Source of the DNA: Streptomyces sp. Y2F8-2
GTDB taxonomy: Bacteria; Actinomycetota; Actinomycetes; Streptomycetales; Streptomycetaceae
DNA: 64,000 bases
Reading direction: 5' to 3'
Assembly: GCF_014905555.1 (NCBI RefSeq)
Contig: NZ_BNGS01000001.1
Coordinates: 1,168,492-1,232,491 of the forward strand
Part shown: positions 52,389 to 61,497 of the stretch, piece after piece
How the letters are laid out: each line of letters opens with the position of its first letter
Position numbering within the stretch: position 1 is the first letter of the stretch
Program-made: the position numbers and the translations under genes
Notes under the pieces: generated by a model
The model's database searches: none
Seen by the model: only the letters and a program-made list of their open reading frames with translations
What the model was told of the DNA's origin: nothing

Positions 52389-54221
52389 TCACCCGGGATA
52401 GACCGGCGCCGTCCCCTCCTTGACCACCTTCTGCCACTGAGCCCCCGACGACAGGCGCACGATCCCGTCCTCCGAGTAGGCCACCAGCGGCAGCCGCTCG
52501 TCCTCGGACGCCGCTATCTGCTTCACGCCCGTCAGCGAGGCGGGCGGGTAGCCCGCCGGCGTGGAGCCGTCGACCTGCACGTACCGGATCTGCTGCACCC
52601 CGCCGGCCTCGCTGCCGACCACCACGAGCCGGCTGTCACCGGCCCACGACATGGCCGTGACCTCCTCCAGCTGCGGAGTCACCGAGTGCAGTTCCAGGAT
52701 CGACACAGCAGGCTGCCCGCCCCTCTCGCTGTCCCGCTCGATGCGCCCGATCTGCAGGGACGTCTTGCCGTCCTTCTCCACGATCAGTGCGATCCGCACC
52801 CCGTCGGCCGCCACCCGCACCGCGTCGATCCGCCCGTCGAGGCCCGGTGTGCGCACCTCCACCGGCGTGCCCGCGCCCTGCTGCAGCATCAGCAGCCGAG
52901 GCCGCTTCGGGTCACGGTCGGCCACCCACAGGTCGCCCCCGCCGTCCCAGCTGGGAGTCGTCAGGCGGTCGTCCTTCGACGCGCCGCCGCTGGTCAGCAC
53001 CGCGTTCCCCAGCGGGGCGCCCGACGTCAGCGAGCCCACGTACAGGTACTCCCCGTCGGCCGAGACGCCGGCAGCGGTGTCCTCGTCCCGCGAGACGGCG
53101 GCCGCGCGCAGCGGCTTCTCTCCCTCACCCAACGGGCCCGGCACCGGTTCGGGCTGCTTGGAGCCGCTGCCGCTGGGCAGGCGCACCAGCCGCTGCCTGC
53201 CGTCGATGAAGTACTCGTACTCGGGTCGCCGGCCCGTGCCGTGCGAGGCGATGGCCTCGGCCCGGTCCTCGTTGAGCGCGCACAGCTTCATGCCCTTCGA
53301 CCCGCGCAGCTCCACCTGGCTCACGCCCGTGGGCGTCAGGTCCTGCAGGGTGAACAGCAGCTGCGCCGCCATCCTGTCGCACTGCGTCGCCCCCACCCGG
53401 TCGGCCTTGTCGTTGAGCGGCACCGTCAGCTTGTTCTGGTCGTCGGGCGACAGGGAGGTGACGTCCTTCCGCAGTGCCGTGCCCGAGGGGAAGCTGGAGG
53501 TCGCCACGGGGTCCAGCCAGCGTGTGGGGCCCTTCAGCAGCGCGCGGACCGTCGAGGTCACCGGGTCCACCTTGCTGCGCACGTACACCGGGTCCGCGAC
53601 GGTACTCAGCTGTCCGCCCTCTCCCGCGGGCACGTTCGCGGCGTAGTAGTACTTGTTGACCGACACGTAGTTGCGCTGGAAGTCGGACCTGCCCATCACC
53701 ACGCCCTGCGGCAGCGCGTCGATGCGCCACTGCTCGGTCTTCTTCACCAGCGTCAGGTGCACCGTGGCGCTGTACGTCCCCGAGTCCGGCGTGTAGGCGT
53801 GCTGCTCGTCCACCATCGCGAGCTTGGTGCCGGTCAGCGTGTACGCGTAGTCGTCGCCCGCCTCCCGGCTCCGGGTGTGCTCGGGCACCGTGTTCGGCCC
53901 GTCGGAGAGCACCGTGGTGGACGCGTCGGGATCCCACCCGCGCGACGCAGCGGCCGTGAGGTACTTGCGCGCCGTCTCGTACTGCGGGTCGTCGCTGGTC
54001 AGCGCCTCCAGGAAGCCCTGCACGATCTCCGCCGGCCCGGCGTTCTCACGCGGGGGCATCGCGAAGACGCGGACCTGCGGGTCCTGCCGGGGCGTCGACT
54101 CGACCCCCCGCAGATCCCCGCTGTCCGGCATCGAGGCGCACCCGGCCAGCAGCACGGCACCGAAGCCGGCGTACACCCCCCTGAGCAGCGCACGCCGCCG
54201 GCCGCCCCCCTCAGCGCCCAC
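52389..54221 (-). CDS. lpqB: Lipoprotein LpqB, accessory to MtrAB
   Basis: 610-residue secreted lipoprotein. The signal RRRALLRGVYAGFGAVLLAGC ends in lipobox LAGC. It is followed by a GerMN-like domain (PVYVRSKVDPVTSTVRALLKGPTRW) and a beta-propeller-like C-terminal region. In mycobacteria LpqB binds the outer part of MtrB and modulates MtrA phosphorylation. GTG 54221 is preferred over GTG 54242 because GGGGAGG ends 6 nt before it. It overlaps the mtrB stop by 11 nt, so translation is coupled. Confidence 0.95.
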   Translation of the reverse strand: MGAEGGGRRRALLRGVYAGFGAVLLAGCASMPDSGDLRGVESTPRQDPQVRVFAMPPRENAGPAEIVQGFLEALTSDDPQYETARKYLTAAASRGWDPDASTTVLSDGPNTVPEHTRSREAGDDYAYTLTGTKLAMVDEQHAYTPDSGTYSATVHLTLVKKTEQWRIDALPQGVVMGRSDFQRNYVSVNKYYYAANVPAGEGGQLSTVADPVYVRSKVDPVTSTVRALLKGPTRWLDPVATSSFPSGTALRKDVTSLSPDDQNKLTVPLNDKADRVGATQCDRMAAQLLFTLQDLTPTGVSQVELRGSKGMKLCALNEDRAEAIASHGTGRRPEYEYFIDGRQRLVRLPSGSGSKQPEPVPGPLGEGEKPLRAAAVSRDEDTAAGVSADGEYLYVGSLTSGAPLGNAVLTSGGASKDDRLTTPSWDGGGDLWVADRDPKRPRLLMLQQGAGTPVEVRTPGLDGRIDAVRVAADGVRIALIVEKDGKTSLQIGRIERDSERGGQPAVSILELHSVTPQLEEVTAMSWAGDSRLVVVGSEAGGVQQIRYVQVDGSTPAGYPPASLTGVKQIAASEDERLPLVAYSEDGIVRLSSGAQWQKVVKEGTAPVYPG

Positions 54222-56262
54222 GAAACGCCTCCCCTTGCTCACGCTCGTCGGATCCGCCGCCGCCCCTCGGCGGCTCCTGTGCCCTGCCGTCCGGGCGTCG
54301 CGCGCCCTCGGCGGGCCGTGGCACCACGCGCGCCCCGTTGCCGGGCATCGCCGTCGGGTCCGCGGTCGGCGTCACGGCCGTCCGCGGCGCGATCGGGTCA
54401 CGTCCGGCCGCCTTCTCGCCGGTCGACTGCGCCGGCACCATGGCGCGCTTGCCGGAGTCTCCCTGCGGCGGTCCGGCGTCGCTGAGCCCTCGGTTGCGCC
54501 GTGAGTCCAGCGGCTCCAGGGGTATCGGGGAGCCCCGCAGCGGCTCGTCCGCGGTCCGCGGCAGCGTCAGCCGGAACTGCGACCCCCCTCCGGGCTCGCC
54601 CCACGCCTGCAGCCAGCCGCCGTGCAGCCGCGCGTCCTCCAGGGCGATGGACAGCCCCAGGCCCGTACCGCCGGTGGTACGCGCGCGTGCCGGGTCCGCC
54701 CGCCAGAAGCGGCTGAACACCCGGGTCGCCTCCCCGGGCTTGAGCCCCACGCCGTAGTCGCGCACCGCGATCGCGACCGCGCCGCCCGCCGCGGCGAGCT
54801 TGACGATGACGTCCTTGCCCTCGCCGTGCTCGACCGCGTTCACGACCAGGTTCCGCAGCACCCGCTCGACACGCCGGGCGTCCGCCTCGGCCACGACCGG
54901 CTGCTGGTCGCCGACGACCCGGATCTGCGTGCCCTTGCGCTCGGCGAGCGGCTCGGCCCCGCTCACCACCCGGCGCACGACGTCCCGCAGATCGATCGGC
55001 TCGGCATCCAGCGCCGCCGCACCCGCGTCGAACCGGCTGATCTCGAGCAGGTCCGCGAGCAGCGACTCGAACCGGTCCAGCTGGTCGGCGAGCAGTTCCG
55101 CCGACCGCGCGGTCACCGGGTCGAAGTCGACGCGCGCCTCGTGGATGACGTCGGCAGCCATCCGCACGGTCGTCAGCGGCGTCCTCAGCTCGTGCGACAC
55201 GTCCGAGACGAACCGCCGCTGCATCCGCGACAGGTCCTCCAGCTGCTGGATCTTCAGCTGCAGGTTCTGCGCCATCTTGTTGAAGGCCTCGCCCAGGCGC
55301 GCGATGTCGTCCTCACCAGTGACCTTCATCCGCTCCTGCAGACGCCCGGCGGACAGCCGTTCGGCGATGCCCGCGGCCATCCGTACGGGAGTGACGACCT
55401 GGCGCACCACGAGCCAGGCGATGGCGCCGAGCAGTACGACGACGAAGAGCCCCGCGGTGGCGAGCGTCCCCTTGACCAGGCTGAGGGACTTCTCCTCCTG
55501 GGTGAGCGGGAAGAGGTAGTACAGCTGGTACGGATCGCCGTTCGGGTCGTTGATCTGCTTGCCGATGATCAGCGCGGGCTGGGTGGCCCGGCCGTCGGTG
55601 TAGACGATGCGGGTGTAGCTCTGGGCCACGCCCATGCCGGCGTCGACGCGCTTGCGCAGGTCCTCCGGCACACTCTGGCTCGGATCCACTTCGCCCGACG
55701 CGCGCGGACCGAGACCGCGGTTTTCGTTGTCCGCGGCGGTGGTGCTCAGCGTGACCACGTCGAAGGCGCCCTGACCACCGCTGGACAGGGACTCGACGAG
55801 ATCGCTCATCCACCCGCTGACGTTCTGCACCGGGTTGTTGCCCGTGCCGGAGTTGTCGTTGCCGTCGCTCGCGCTGGCCGCGCTGTCGGCCCTCTGCCCG
55901 GCGACGGTGAACCCGCCGACGGCCTGGCTCTGCGACGCCTTCACCTTGGCGTCCAGCAGACCGTTGCGGACCTGCCCGATGACGACGAAGCCCAGCAGCA
56001 GCACCACGCCGAGCGACATCAGCAGAGTCGTGACGACGATCCGCAGCTGGATGTTGCGCCGCCACAGCCGCATCATCGGCAGCAGCGGGCGGCGCACCCA
56101 GCGCATGACGAGCCGGAGGACCGGGCTGCCGTGGACTCCGCCCTGAAGCAGCCCGCCCTCGAAGAACCGTTCCCACCCCGAGCGCGTCGTGCGCCGACCG
56201 ACAGGCCGCCCCGGGTGGGCTCCGGGCCGGCCGGGCGCCGGAGCGGCACTGCCCTGGGTCAT
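54211..56262 (-). CDS. mtrB: Sensor histidine kinase MtrB
   Basis: 683 residues. A cytoplasmic N-terminus precedes helix 1 (RIVVTTLLMSLGVVLLLGFVVIG), a ~190-residue extracellular sensor and helix 2 (TAGLFVVVLLGAIAWLVV). Next are a HAMP domain and the dimerisation helix with phosphoacceptor His357 (SDVSHELRTPL). The ATPase has LVVNAVEH, DYGVGL and TGGTGLGLSI. The C-terminal ~110 residues are Pro/Arg/Gly-rich. It phosphorylates MtrA. ATG 56262 lies 2 nt after the mtrA stop. Confidence 0.97.
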   Translation of the reverse strand: MTQGSAAPAPGRPGAHPGRPVGRRTTRSGWERFFEGGLLQGGVHGSPVLRLVMRWVRRPLLPMMRLWRRNIQLRIVVTTLLMSLGVVLLLGFVVIGQVRNGLLDAKVKASQSQAVGGFTVAGQRADSAASASDGNDNSGTGNNPVQNVSGWMSDLVESLSSGGQGAFDVVTLSTTAADNENRGLGPRASGEVDPSQSVPEDLRKRVDAGMGVAQSYTRIVYTDGRATQPALIIGKQINDPNGDPYQLYYLFPLTQEEKSLSLVKGTLATAGLFVVVLLGAIAWLVVRQVVTPVRMAAGIAERLSAGRLQERMKVTGEDDIARLGEAFNKMAQNLQLKIQQLEDLSRMQRRFVSDVSHELRTPLTTVRMAADVIHEARVDFDPVTARSAELLADQLDRFESLLADLLEISRFDAGAAALDAEPIDLRDVVRRVVSGAEPLAERKGTQIRVVGDQQPVVAEADARRVERVLRNLVVNAVEHGEGKDVIVKLAAAGGAVAIAVRDYGVGLKPGEATRVFSRFWRADPARARTTGGTGLGLSIALEDARLHGGWLQAWGEPGGGSQFRLTLPRTADEPLRGSPIPLEPLDSRRNRGLSDAGPPQGDSGKRAMVPAQSTGEKAAGRDPIAPRTAVTPTADPTAMPGNGARVVPRPAEGARRPDGRAQEPPRGGGGSDEREQGEAFRGR
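54228..54234 (-). promoter_or_regulatory. Ribosome binding site fixing the lpqB start
   Basis: GGGGAGG on the minus strand, inside the end of mtrB and 6 nt before GTG 54221. The alternative upstream GTG (54242) has no such site. Confidence 0.75.
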
Positions 56263-56264
56263 GG

Positions 56265-56954
56265 TCAGCTCGGCCCGGCCTTGTAACCGACGCCGCGAAC
56301 GGTCACGACGATCTCCGGCTTCTCCGGGTCTTTCTCGACCTTCGAACGCAGCCGCTGGACGTGCACGTTCACCAGGCGGGTGTCCGCGGCGTGGCGGTAG
56401 CCCCACACCTGCTCCAGCAGGACCTCGCGGGTGAACACCTGCCACGGCTTGCGCGCCAGCGCCACCAGCAGGTCGAACTCCAGCGGGGTCAGCGCGATCG
56501 ACTGCCCGTCGCGCTTCACCGAGTGACCCGCCACGTCGATGACGAGGTCACCGATGGCGAGCTGCTCCGGCGCAGGCTCCTCCGACCTGCGAAGCCGCGC
56601 CCGGATGCGCGCCACGAGCTCCTTCGGTTTGAAGGGCTTCACGATGTAGTCGTCCGCGCCGGACTCGAGGCCCACCACCACGTCCACGGTGTCGCTCTTG
56701 GCGGTGAGCATCACGATCGGCACACCGGACTCCGCCCTGATCAGACGGCACACCTCGATGCCGTCCCGACCCGGCAGCATCAGGTCGAGCAGCACCAGGT
56801 CGGGCTTGGTCTCACGGAAGGCGGCCAGCGCCTTGTCACCGTCGGCTACGAAAGACGGCTCAAAACCTTCACCACGCAGCACGATGCCGAGCATCTCGGC
56901 CAGTGCGGTGTCGTCGTCGACGACAAGGACTCGTCCCTTCATGGACCACATCAT
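56265..56954 (-). CDS. mtrA: Response regulator MtrA
   Basis: 229-residue OmpR/PhoB-type regulator. The receiver has VVDDD (11-15), phosphoacceptor D57 (LVLLDLMLPG) and KPFKPKEL. The winged helix is LTPLEFDLLVALARKPWQVFTREVLLEQVWGYRHAADTRLVNVHVQRLRSK. In actinobacteria MtrA is a global regulator of cell wall, division, development and antibiotic genes. ATG 56954 (MMWSMKGR) is used; ATG 56942 is possible. It begins 8 bp after mtnA, and a candidate MtrA site lies just upstream. Confidence 0.97.
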   Translation of the reverse strand: MMWSMKGRVLVVDDDTALAEMLGIVLRGEGFEPSFVADGDKALAAFRETKPDLVLLDLMLPGRDGIEVCRLIRAESGVPIVMLTAKSDTVDVVVGLESGADDYIVKPFKPKELVARIRARLRRSEEPAPEQLAIGDLVIDVAGHSVKRDGQSIALTPLEFDLLVALARKPWQVFTREVLLEQVWGYRHAADTRLVNVHVQRLRSKVEKDPEKPEIVVTVRGVGYKAGPS

Positions 56955-56962
56955 CCCATTAA

Positions 56963-58108
56963 CTAAATCGTTACCTGGCGTGACCTGTCACACAGCGCAG
57001 CGAGTGAATCGGCCGTCACAGGCGACGCGACGCCCTCCTCGGTGACGATCGCCGTCACCAGTTCCGGAGGCGTCACGTCGAACGCCGGGTTGTACGCCTG
57101 GGTCCCGAGGGGTGCCACAGGTATCCCGCCTCCCGCTTCCGCTCCAGCCACCTGCACCTGAGGTGCGGTGAACTCTGTCACCTCGTGCCCGGGCCGCTGC
57201 TCCACCTCGATGGACGCCCCGTCCGGTGTCTCCGGATCCACCGTCGTCACCGGCGCCACCACGATGAACGGCACGTGGTGGTACCGGGCCAGCACAGCGA
57301 GCGGGTAGCTCCCCACCTTGTTCGCGACCGAGCCGTCGGCCGCGATCCGGTCCGCCCCGATGAGTACCGCGTCCACCTCGCCCGCGGCGAACAGCGAGCC
57401 CGCCGCGTTGTCCGTGAGCAAGGTGTACGCCATCCCGTTGCGGGCCGCCTCGTACGCCGTCAGTCGAGCACCTTGCAGCAACGGACGCGTCTCGTCCACC
57501 CACAGCCTGCGCAGCCGCCCCGCCCGGTGTGCGGCCAGTGCCACCGCGAACGCCGTGCCCTCCCCGCCCGACACCAGCGCACCCGTGTTGCAATGCGTGA
57601 GCAGGCGGTGCCCGCCGCCCGGGAGCAGCTCGTCCAGCAGCTCCAAGCCGTGCCGCGCCATCCGCGCACTGGCCTCGGCGTCCTCACGGTGCAGCGCCCG
57701 CGCGGCGGCGAGCGCCGCCTCGGCGGCCTGCCGCAGGTCACCGCCGTCGGCGAGCGCGGCCCGGTACGCGGCCCGGGCCCTGCGCACGCCGACGGCGAGG
57801 TTCACCGCGGTGGGCCGGGCGCCCGCGAGCGCGGCGGCGGCCTCGTCCACGTCGAAACCGCGCGCGGCGGCGAGCGCGACACCGTACGCCCCGGCGATCC
57901 CGAGCAGCGGTGCCCCGCGCACGGCGAGCGTACGGATCGCGTCCACGAGCGCGGGCGCGTCCGTGCACACGAGCTCCACCTCCTCGGCCGGCAGCCTTCT
58001 CTGGTCGAGAAGCGCCAGAACCGGGCCTTCGGGCGGCTCGTCCCAGCGGATCGCCGGTATCGCAGCCGCCCCGTTTTCCTCGCCGGATCGCGCGTACTGA
58101 TCAGCCAT
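56963..58108 (-). CDS. mtnA: Methylthioribose-1-phosphate isomerase
   Basis: 381-residue enzyme of the methionine salvage pathway that converts 5-methylthioribose 1-phosphate to the ribulose form. The catalytic Cys173 is in LTHCNTGALVS and Asp253 is in LIGADRIAADGSVANKVG, both signatures of MtnA over eIF2B subunits. RGAPLLGIAGAYG lines the phosphate site. ATG 58108 is chosen; the frame extends much further without similarity. It precedes mtrA by 8 bp, so transcripts from mtnA may read into mtrAB-lpqB. Confidence 0.95.
   Translation of the reverse strand: MADQYARSGEENGAAAIPAIRWDEPPEGPVLALLDQRRLPAEEVELVCTDAPALVDAIRTLAVRGAPLLGIAGAYGVALAAARGFDVDEAAAALAGARPTAVNLAVGVRRARAAYRAALADGGDLRQAAEAALAAARALHREDAEASARMARHGLELLDELLPGGGHRLLTHCNTGALVSGGEGTAFAVALAAHRAGRLRRLWVDETRPLLQGARLTAYEAARNGMAYTLLTDNAAGSLFAAGEVDAVLIGADRIAADGSVANKVGSYPLAVLARYHHVPFIVVAPVTTVDPETPDGASIEVEQRPGHEVTEFTAPQVQVAGAEAGGGIPVAPLGTQAYNPAFDVTPPELVTAIVTEEGVASPVTADSLAALCDRSRQVTI
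56970..56984 (-). promoter_or_regulatory. Candidate MtrA autoregulatory site
   Basis: On the minus strand, GTCACGCCAGGTAAC has two GTnAC half-sites with a 10-bp period, resembling reported MtrA direct repeats. It lies 16-30 bp before mtrA, inside the last codons of mtnA. Confidence 0.45.
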
Positions 58109-58248
58109 GCGGTCAGTCTGCCCCGTACACCGCCGACTATTGAAGGCATGCTGCGCGCACCACCCCCGGTTCCCCGGCGGACACACCGTGGCACGATGGC
58201 TGCCAACCCGCCGCCGCGACCGCGGACGGGCACCGTGAAGGAGCGACG

Positions 58249-59589
58249 ATGAACGACACTCCGGGCTGGGCCTCGCCCGGATCTTCCCCCTCCGACGGGC
58301 GGCAGCCGGACACCTCCGGCGCGCAGACCCCGGAGCAGCCCTCGGACCAGAGCGGTACCGATCAGCCGCAGCCGTCGGGCAAGTGGTCCAAGGCGCAGCC
58401 CCCGCCCGGACAGTGGACCGCTCCTCAGCCTCACGGCCCCGGCCAGGCCCCGCCATCGCCTCCGCCCGGCCCGGGCTGGGGCACCCGCCCTCCCACCGCT
58501 CCCGGCGGCTACGCAGGGCCCGGCGACGGCTGGGGCGCCCCGCAGCAAGGGTTCGGCGGCAACGGAAGCTGGGGCGGTGCCTGGGGTCCTCCGCCCGCGG
58601 CCAGGCCCGGTGTCATCCCCCTGCGCCCGCTCGGCGTCGGCGAGATCCTCGACGGCGCGGTCTCCACCATGCGCACCTACTGGCGCACGGTTCTCGGCAT
58701 CTCGCTGACCGTCGCGGTCGTCACGGAGACCGTCGTCATCCTGCTGCAGGGCCTCGTCCTGAACGACACCACCGACACGAACACCCTCAACGACCCCAGC
58801 GCCTCCATGACCGAGGTGAGCCGCGCCCTGGGCGACGCGCTGCTGGGCTCCGCCGTGGTCATGCTGCTGGTGCTGCTCGGCACGATCATCGCCACGGCCC
58901 TGCTCACGGCCGTCACCAGCAGGGCGGTGCTCGGCAGGCCGGTGACCGCCGCCGAGGCCTGGCGCGACGCCCGCCCGCAGCTCGCCCGGCTCGGCGGGCT
59001 CACGATCCTGCTGCCCCTCATGGGCATGTCGATCGTCGCCGTGGGCACACTGCCCGGCGTCCTCATCGTCTGGTCCGGGTCCACCGCGGCGGGCGTGTCG
59101 CTGGCCGTCCTCGGCGGCCTCGGCGCCAGTGTGGTCGCTCTGTGGATCCTCATCCGTTTCTCGCTCGCCTCGCCCGCGCTGATGCTGGAGAAGCAGAGCA
59201 TCCGCAAGGCGATGAGCCGCTCCGTGAAGCTGGTGCGCGGCTCGTGGTGGCGGGTCTTCGGCATCCAGTTGCTCGCGCAGCTCATCGCGGGCATCGTGGC
59301 GTCGATCGTCGTCATCCCCTTCGCCTTCCTGGCCGGGGTGTTCAGCGGCGACGGCCTCGGCAGCCTCATGGGCGGCTCCACCGGCAGCCCCGGCTGGGCG
59401 TTTCTCATCGTCAGCGGCCTCGGCTCGGTGATCGGGCGCATGATCACGTTTCCGATCACCGCGGGCGTCACCGTGCTGCTCTACATCGACCAGCGCATCC
59501 GCCGCGAGGCCCTCGACCTCGAGCTGGCCCGCGCCGCCGGCCTGCAGGACTACGGCTCCGGCGTCCCCGGCACCACCGCGGGGAGCTGA
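58249..59589 (+). CDS. Membrane protein with Pro/Gly-rich cytoplasmic N-terminus
   Basis: 446 residues. The first ~120 are disordered and rich in Pro, Gln and Gly. The rest has about six hydrophobic helices in the pattern of glycerophosphoryl-diester-phosphodiesterase-type membrane domains: LRPLGVGEILDGAVSTMRTYWRTVLGIS and later LASPALMLEKQSIRKAMSRSVKLVRGSWWRVFG. No catalytic domain is present and the function is unknown. GAAGGAG lies just before ATG 58249. It is the first gene of a five-gene overlapping operon. Confidence 0.85.
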   Translation: MNDTPGWASPGSSPSDGRQPDTSGAQTPEQPSDQSGTDQPQPSGKWSKAQPPPGQWTAPQPHGPGQAPPSPPPGPGWGTRPPTAPGGYAGPGDGWGAPQQGFGGNGSWGGAWGPPPAARPGVIPLRPLGVGEILDGAVSTMRTYWRTVLGISLTVAVVTETVVILLQGLVLNDTTDTNTLNDPSASMTEVSRALGDALLGSAVVMLLVLLGTIIATALLTAVTSRAVLGRPVTAAEAWRDARPQLARLGGLTILLPLMGMSIVAVGTLPGVLIVWSGSTAAGVSLAVLGGLGASVVALWILIRFSLASPALMLEKQSIRKAMSRSVKLVRGSWWRVFGIQLLAQLIAGIVASIVVIPFAFLAGVFSGDGLGSLMGGSTGSPGWAFLIVSGLGSVIGRMITFPITAGVTVLLYIDQRIRREALDLELARAAGLQDYGSGVPGTTAGS

Positions 59590-59593
59590 CGGG

Positions 59594-60310
59594 GTGAGAC
59601 CGACGGGGGGAGCACTGAGAGCCGCACCGCTGCTGTGGCGCTCGGGCGACGGACCACCGGTGACGATCCCGCGCGACCCCGCGCGTGAGGCGGCCCGGCG
59701 GGAGCTGTCCAAACGGATGTACCACGAGCACGACCCGGGCCTGCTGCAGCGCGCCCTGAACGCCTTCTGGGACTGGCTGGACCGGCTCTTCGCCGAGGCC
59801 TCCACCGCGACGCCCGGCGGCCCCGTCGGCCTCCTCGTCATCGTGGTGGTGGTCGTGGCGCTCGTCGCGGCCCTGTGGTGGCGCCTGGGCACCCCGCGCC
59901 GCATGCCCACCTCGTCCGCCACGCTCTTCGACGACCGCCCCCGCAGCGCCGCCGAACACCGGGCGGCCGCCGAGGCGCACGCCGCCCAGGGCCACTGGAA
60001 CCAGGCCGTCCAGGAACGCATGCGCGCCGTCGTCCGCTCCCTGGAGGAACGCGCCCTCCTCGACACCCGCCCGGGGCGCACCGCCGACGAGGCGGCATCC
60101 GAGGCCGGCCGCGCCCTCCCCGACCACGCGGACCGGCTGCGCGCCGCCGCCCGGGACTTCGACGACGTCACATACGGCGGCCGGGCCGCGGGCGAAGGAA
60201 CGTACCGCCGGCTCGCCGCCCTCGACGACGACCTGGAACGCGCCAAGCCCCACCTCACCGAGAACGCCCCCAGCGCGGCCCACAACACCCGCCAGGGAGC
60301 CCCCGGATGA
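59594..60310 (+). CDS. DUF4129-domain membrane protein
   Basis: 238 residues. One transmembrane helix (VGLLVIVVVVVALVAALWW) separates an outer N-terminal part (YHEHDPGLLQRALNAFWDWLDRLF) from a cytoplasmic C-terminal DUF4129 domain (RTADEAASEAGRALPDHADRLRAAARDFDDVTYGGR). DUF4129 proteins accompany MoxR/DUF58 systems and transglutaminase-like proteins. The GTG at 59594 lies 4 nt after the preceding stop. It overlaps the next gene by 4 nt (ATGA). Confidence 0.9.
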   Translation: MRPTGGALRAAPLLWRSGDGPPVTIPRDPAREAARRELSKRMYHEHDPGLLQRALNAFWDWLDRLFAEASTATPGGPVGLLVIVVVVVALVAALWWRLGTPRRMPTSSATLFDDRPRSAAEHRAAAEAHAAQGHWNQAVQERMRAVVRSLEERALLDTRPGRTADEAASEAGRALPDHADRLRAAARDFDDVTYGGRAAGEGTYRRLAALDDDLERAKPHLTENAPSAAHNTRQGAPG

Positions 60311-61497
60311 CCGCCGAGGCCGCAGTCGCATCCACGTCGGCCTCGCCCACCGTGCGCCAGGGGTGGACCCGGGCACGCGGTGTGCTCCTCGCCGTCGTCA
60401 TCCTGCTGGCCGGCGCCCTCGTGATCGCCGTCATCCGATCCGGGGACCGACACGGCCGCCTCGACCCGCGCTCCGCCGACCCCTCCGGCAGCCACGCCGT
60501 CGCCCGGCTCCTCGCCGACCGGGGCGTGTCCACGCGCGTGGTCACCACCCTCGACGAGGCGCGCGCCGCCGCCGGCACCGACACCACGCTCCTGGTCGCC
60601 GCCCCCGAGCAGTTGACGCACCGTCAACAGGGCCTGCTGCACCAGGCGACGCAGAGCTCCGGCGGCCGGACGATCCTCGTCGCTCCGGAGACGTCCACCG
60701 GCACGCTGGCTCCCGGCGTCTCCGCCGACCCCGCCGTCAGCTTCGAATCGACACTGGCGCCGGCCTGCGACCTGCCCGAGGCCCGGCGAGCGGGCACCGC
60801 CGACACGGGCGGGGTCCGCTACCGCACGAGCGACGCACACGCGGAGCGCTGCTACCCCGGCGAGGGCCTGCCCACCCTGGTGCGCATCCCGGCCGCATCC
60901 GGAGCCGGAGACACCGTCGTCCTCGGCGCGCCCGACATCCTGTACAACAACCGTCTCGGCGAGCAGGGCAACGCCTCGCTCGCCCTGCAACTGCTCGGCT
61001 CGCGCTCCCACTTGGTCTGGTACCTCCCCTCGCTCTCCGACACCTCGGCCACCGACTCGGGCGGCCAGAGCTTCCTCGACCTGCTCCCCTCGGGCTGGCT
61101 GTGGGGCACGCTCCAGCTCTTCATCGCCGCAGCCCTCGCCGCCCTGTGGCGGGCACGCCGATTCGGCCCACTCGTCCCCGAAAAACTCCCCGTCGCGATC
61201 CGCGCCTCCGAAACCGTCGAAGGCCGCGCCCGCCTCTACCGCAAAGCCGACGCCCGCGACCGCGCGGCCGACGCTCTGCGCTCCACCACCCGCACCCGTC
61301 TCGCCCCCCTCGTAGGCGTCCCCCTCGCCCAGGCGCACGCGCCCGAGGCCCTGCTCCCCGCGCTGTCCGCCCATCTGCACGGCGACGGACAGTCCCTGCA
61401 CTCCCTCCTCTTCGGCCCGCCGCCCGGCGACGACGCGGCCCTGATCGCCCTCGCCGACCAACTCGACGCCCTCGAAAGAGAGGTACGCCGTCCATGA
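60307..61497 (+). CDS. DUF4350-domain membrane protein
   Basis: 396 residues. An N-terminal helix (GVLLAVVILLAGALVIAVI) is followed by an extracellular Rossmann-like DUF4350 domain (DPSGSHAVARLLADRGVSTRVVTTLDEA, then TLLVAAPEQLT). A second helix (LWGTLQLFIAAALAALW) comes next, with a cytoplasmic Arg/Ala-rich tail. It has no known enzyme activity. Its ATG and stop overlap both neighbours (ATGA), so the operon is tightly coupled. Confidence 0.9.
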   Translation: MTAEAAVASTSASPTVRQGWTRARGVLLAVVILLAGALVIAVIRSGDRHGRLDPRSADPSGSHAVARLLADRGVSTRVVTTLDEARAAAGTDTTLLVAAPEQLTHRQQGLLHQATQSSGGRTILVAPETSTGTLAPGVSADPAVSFESTLAPACDLPEARRAGTADTGGVRYRTSDAHAERCYPGEGLPTLVRIPAASGAGDTVVLGAPDILYNNRLGEQGNASLALQLLGSRSHLVWYLPSLSDTSATDSGGQSFLDLLPSGWLWGTLQLFIAAALAALWRARRFGPLVPEKLPVAIRASETVEGRARLYRKADARDRAADALRSTTRTRLAPLVGVPLAQAHAPEALLPALSAHLHGDGQSLHSLLFGPPPGDDAALIALADQLDALEREVRRP

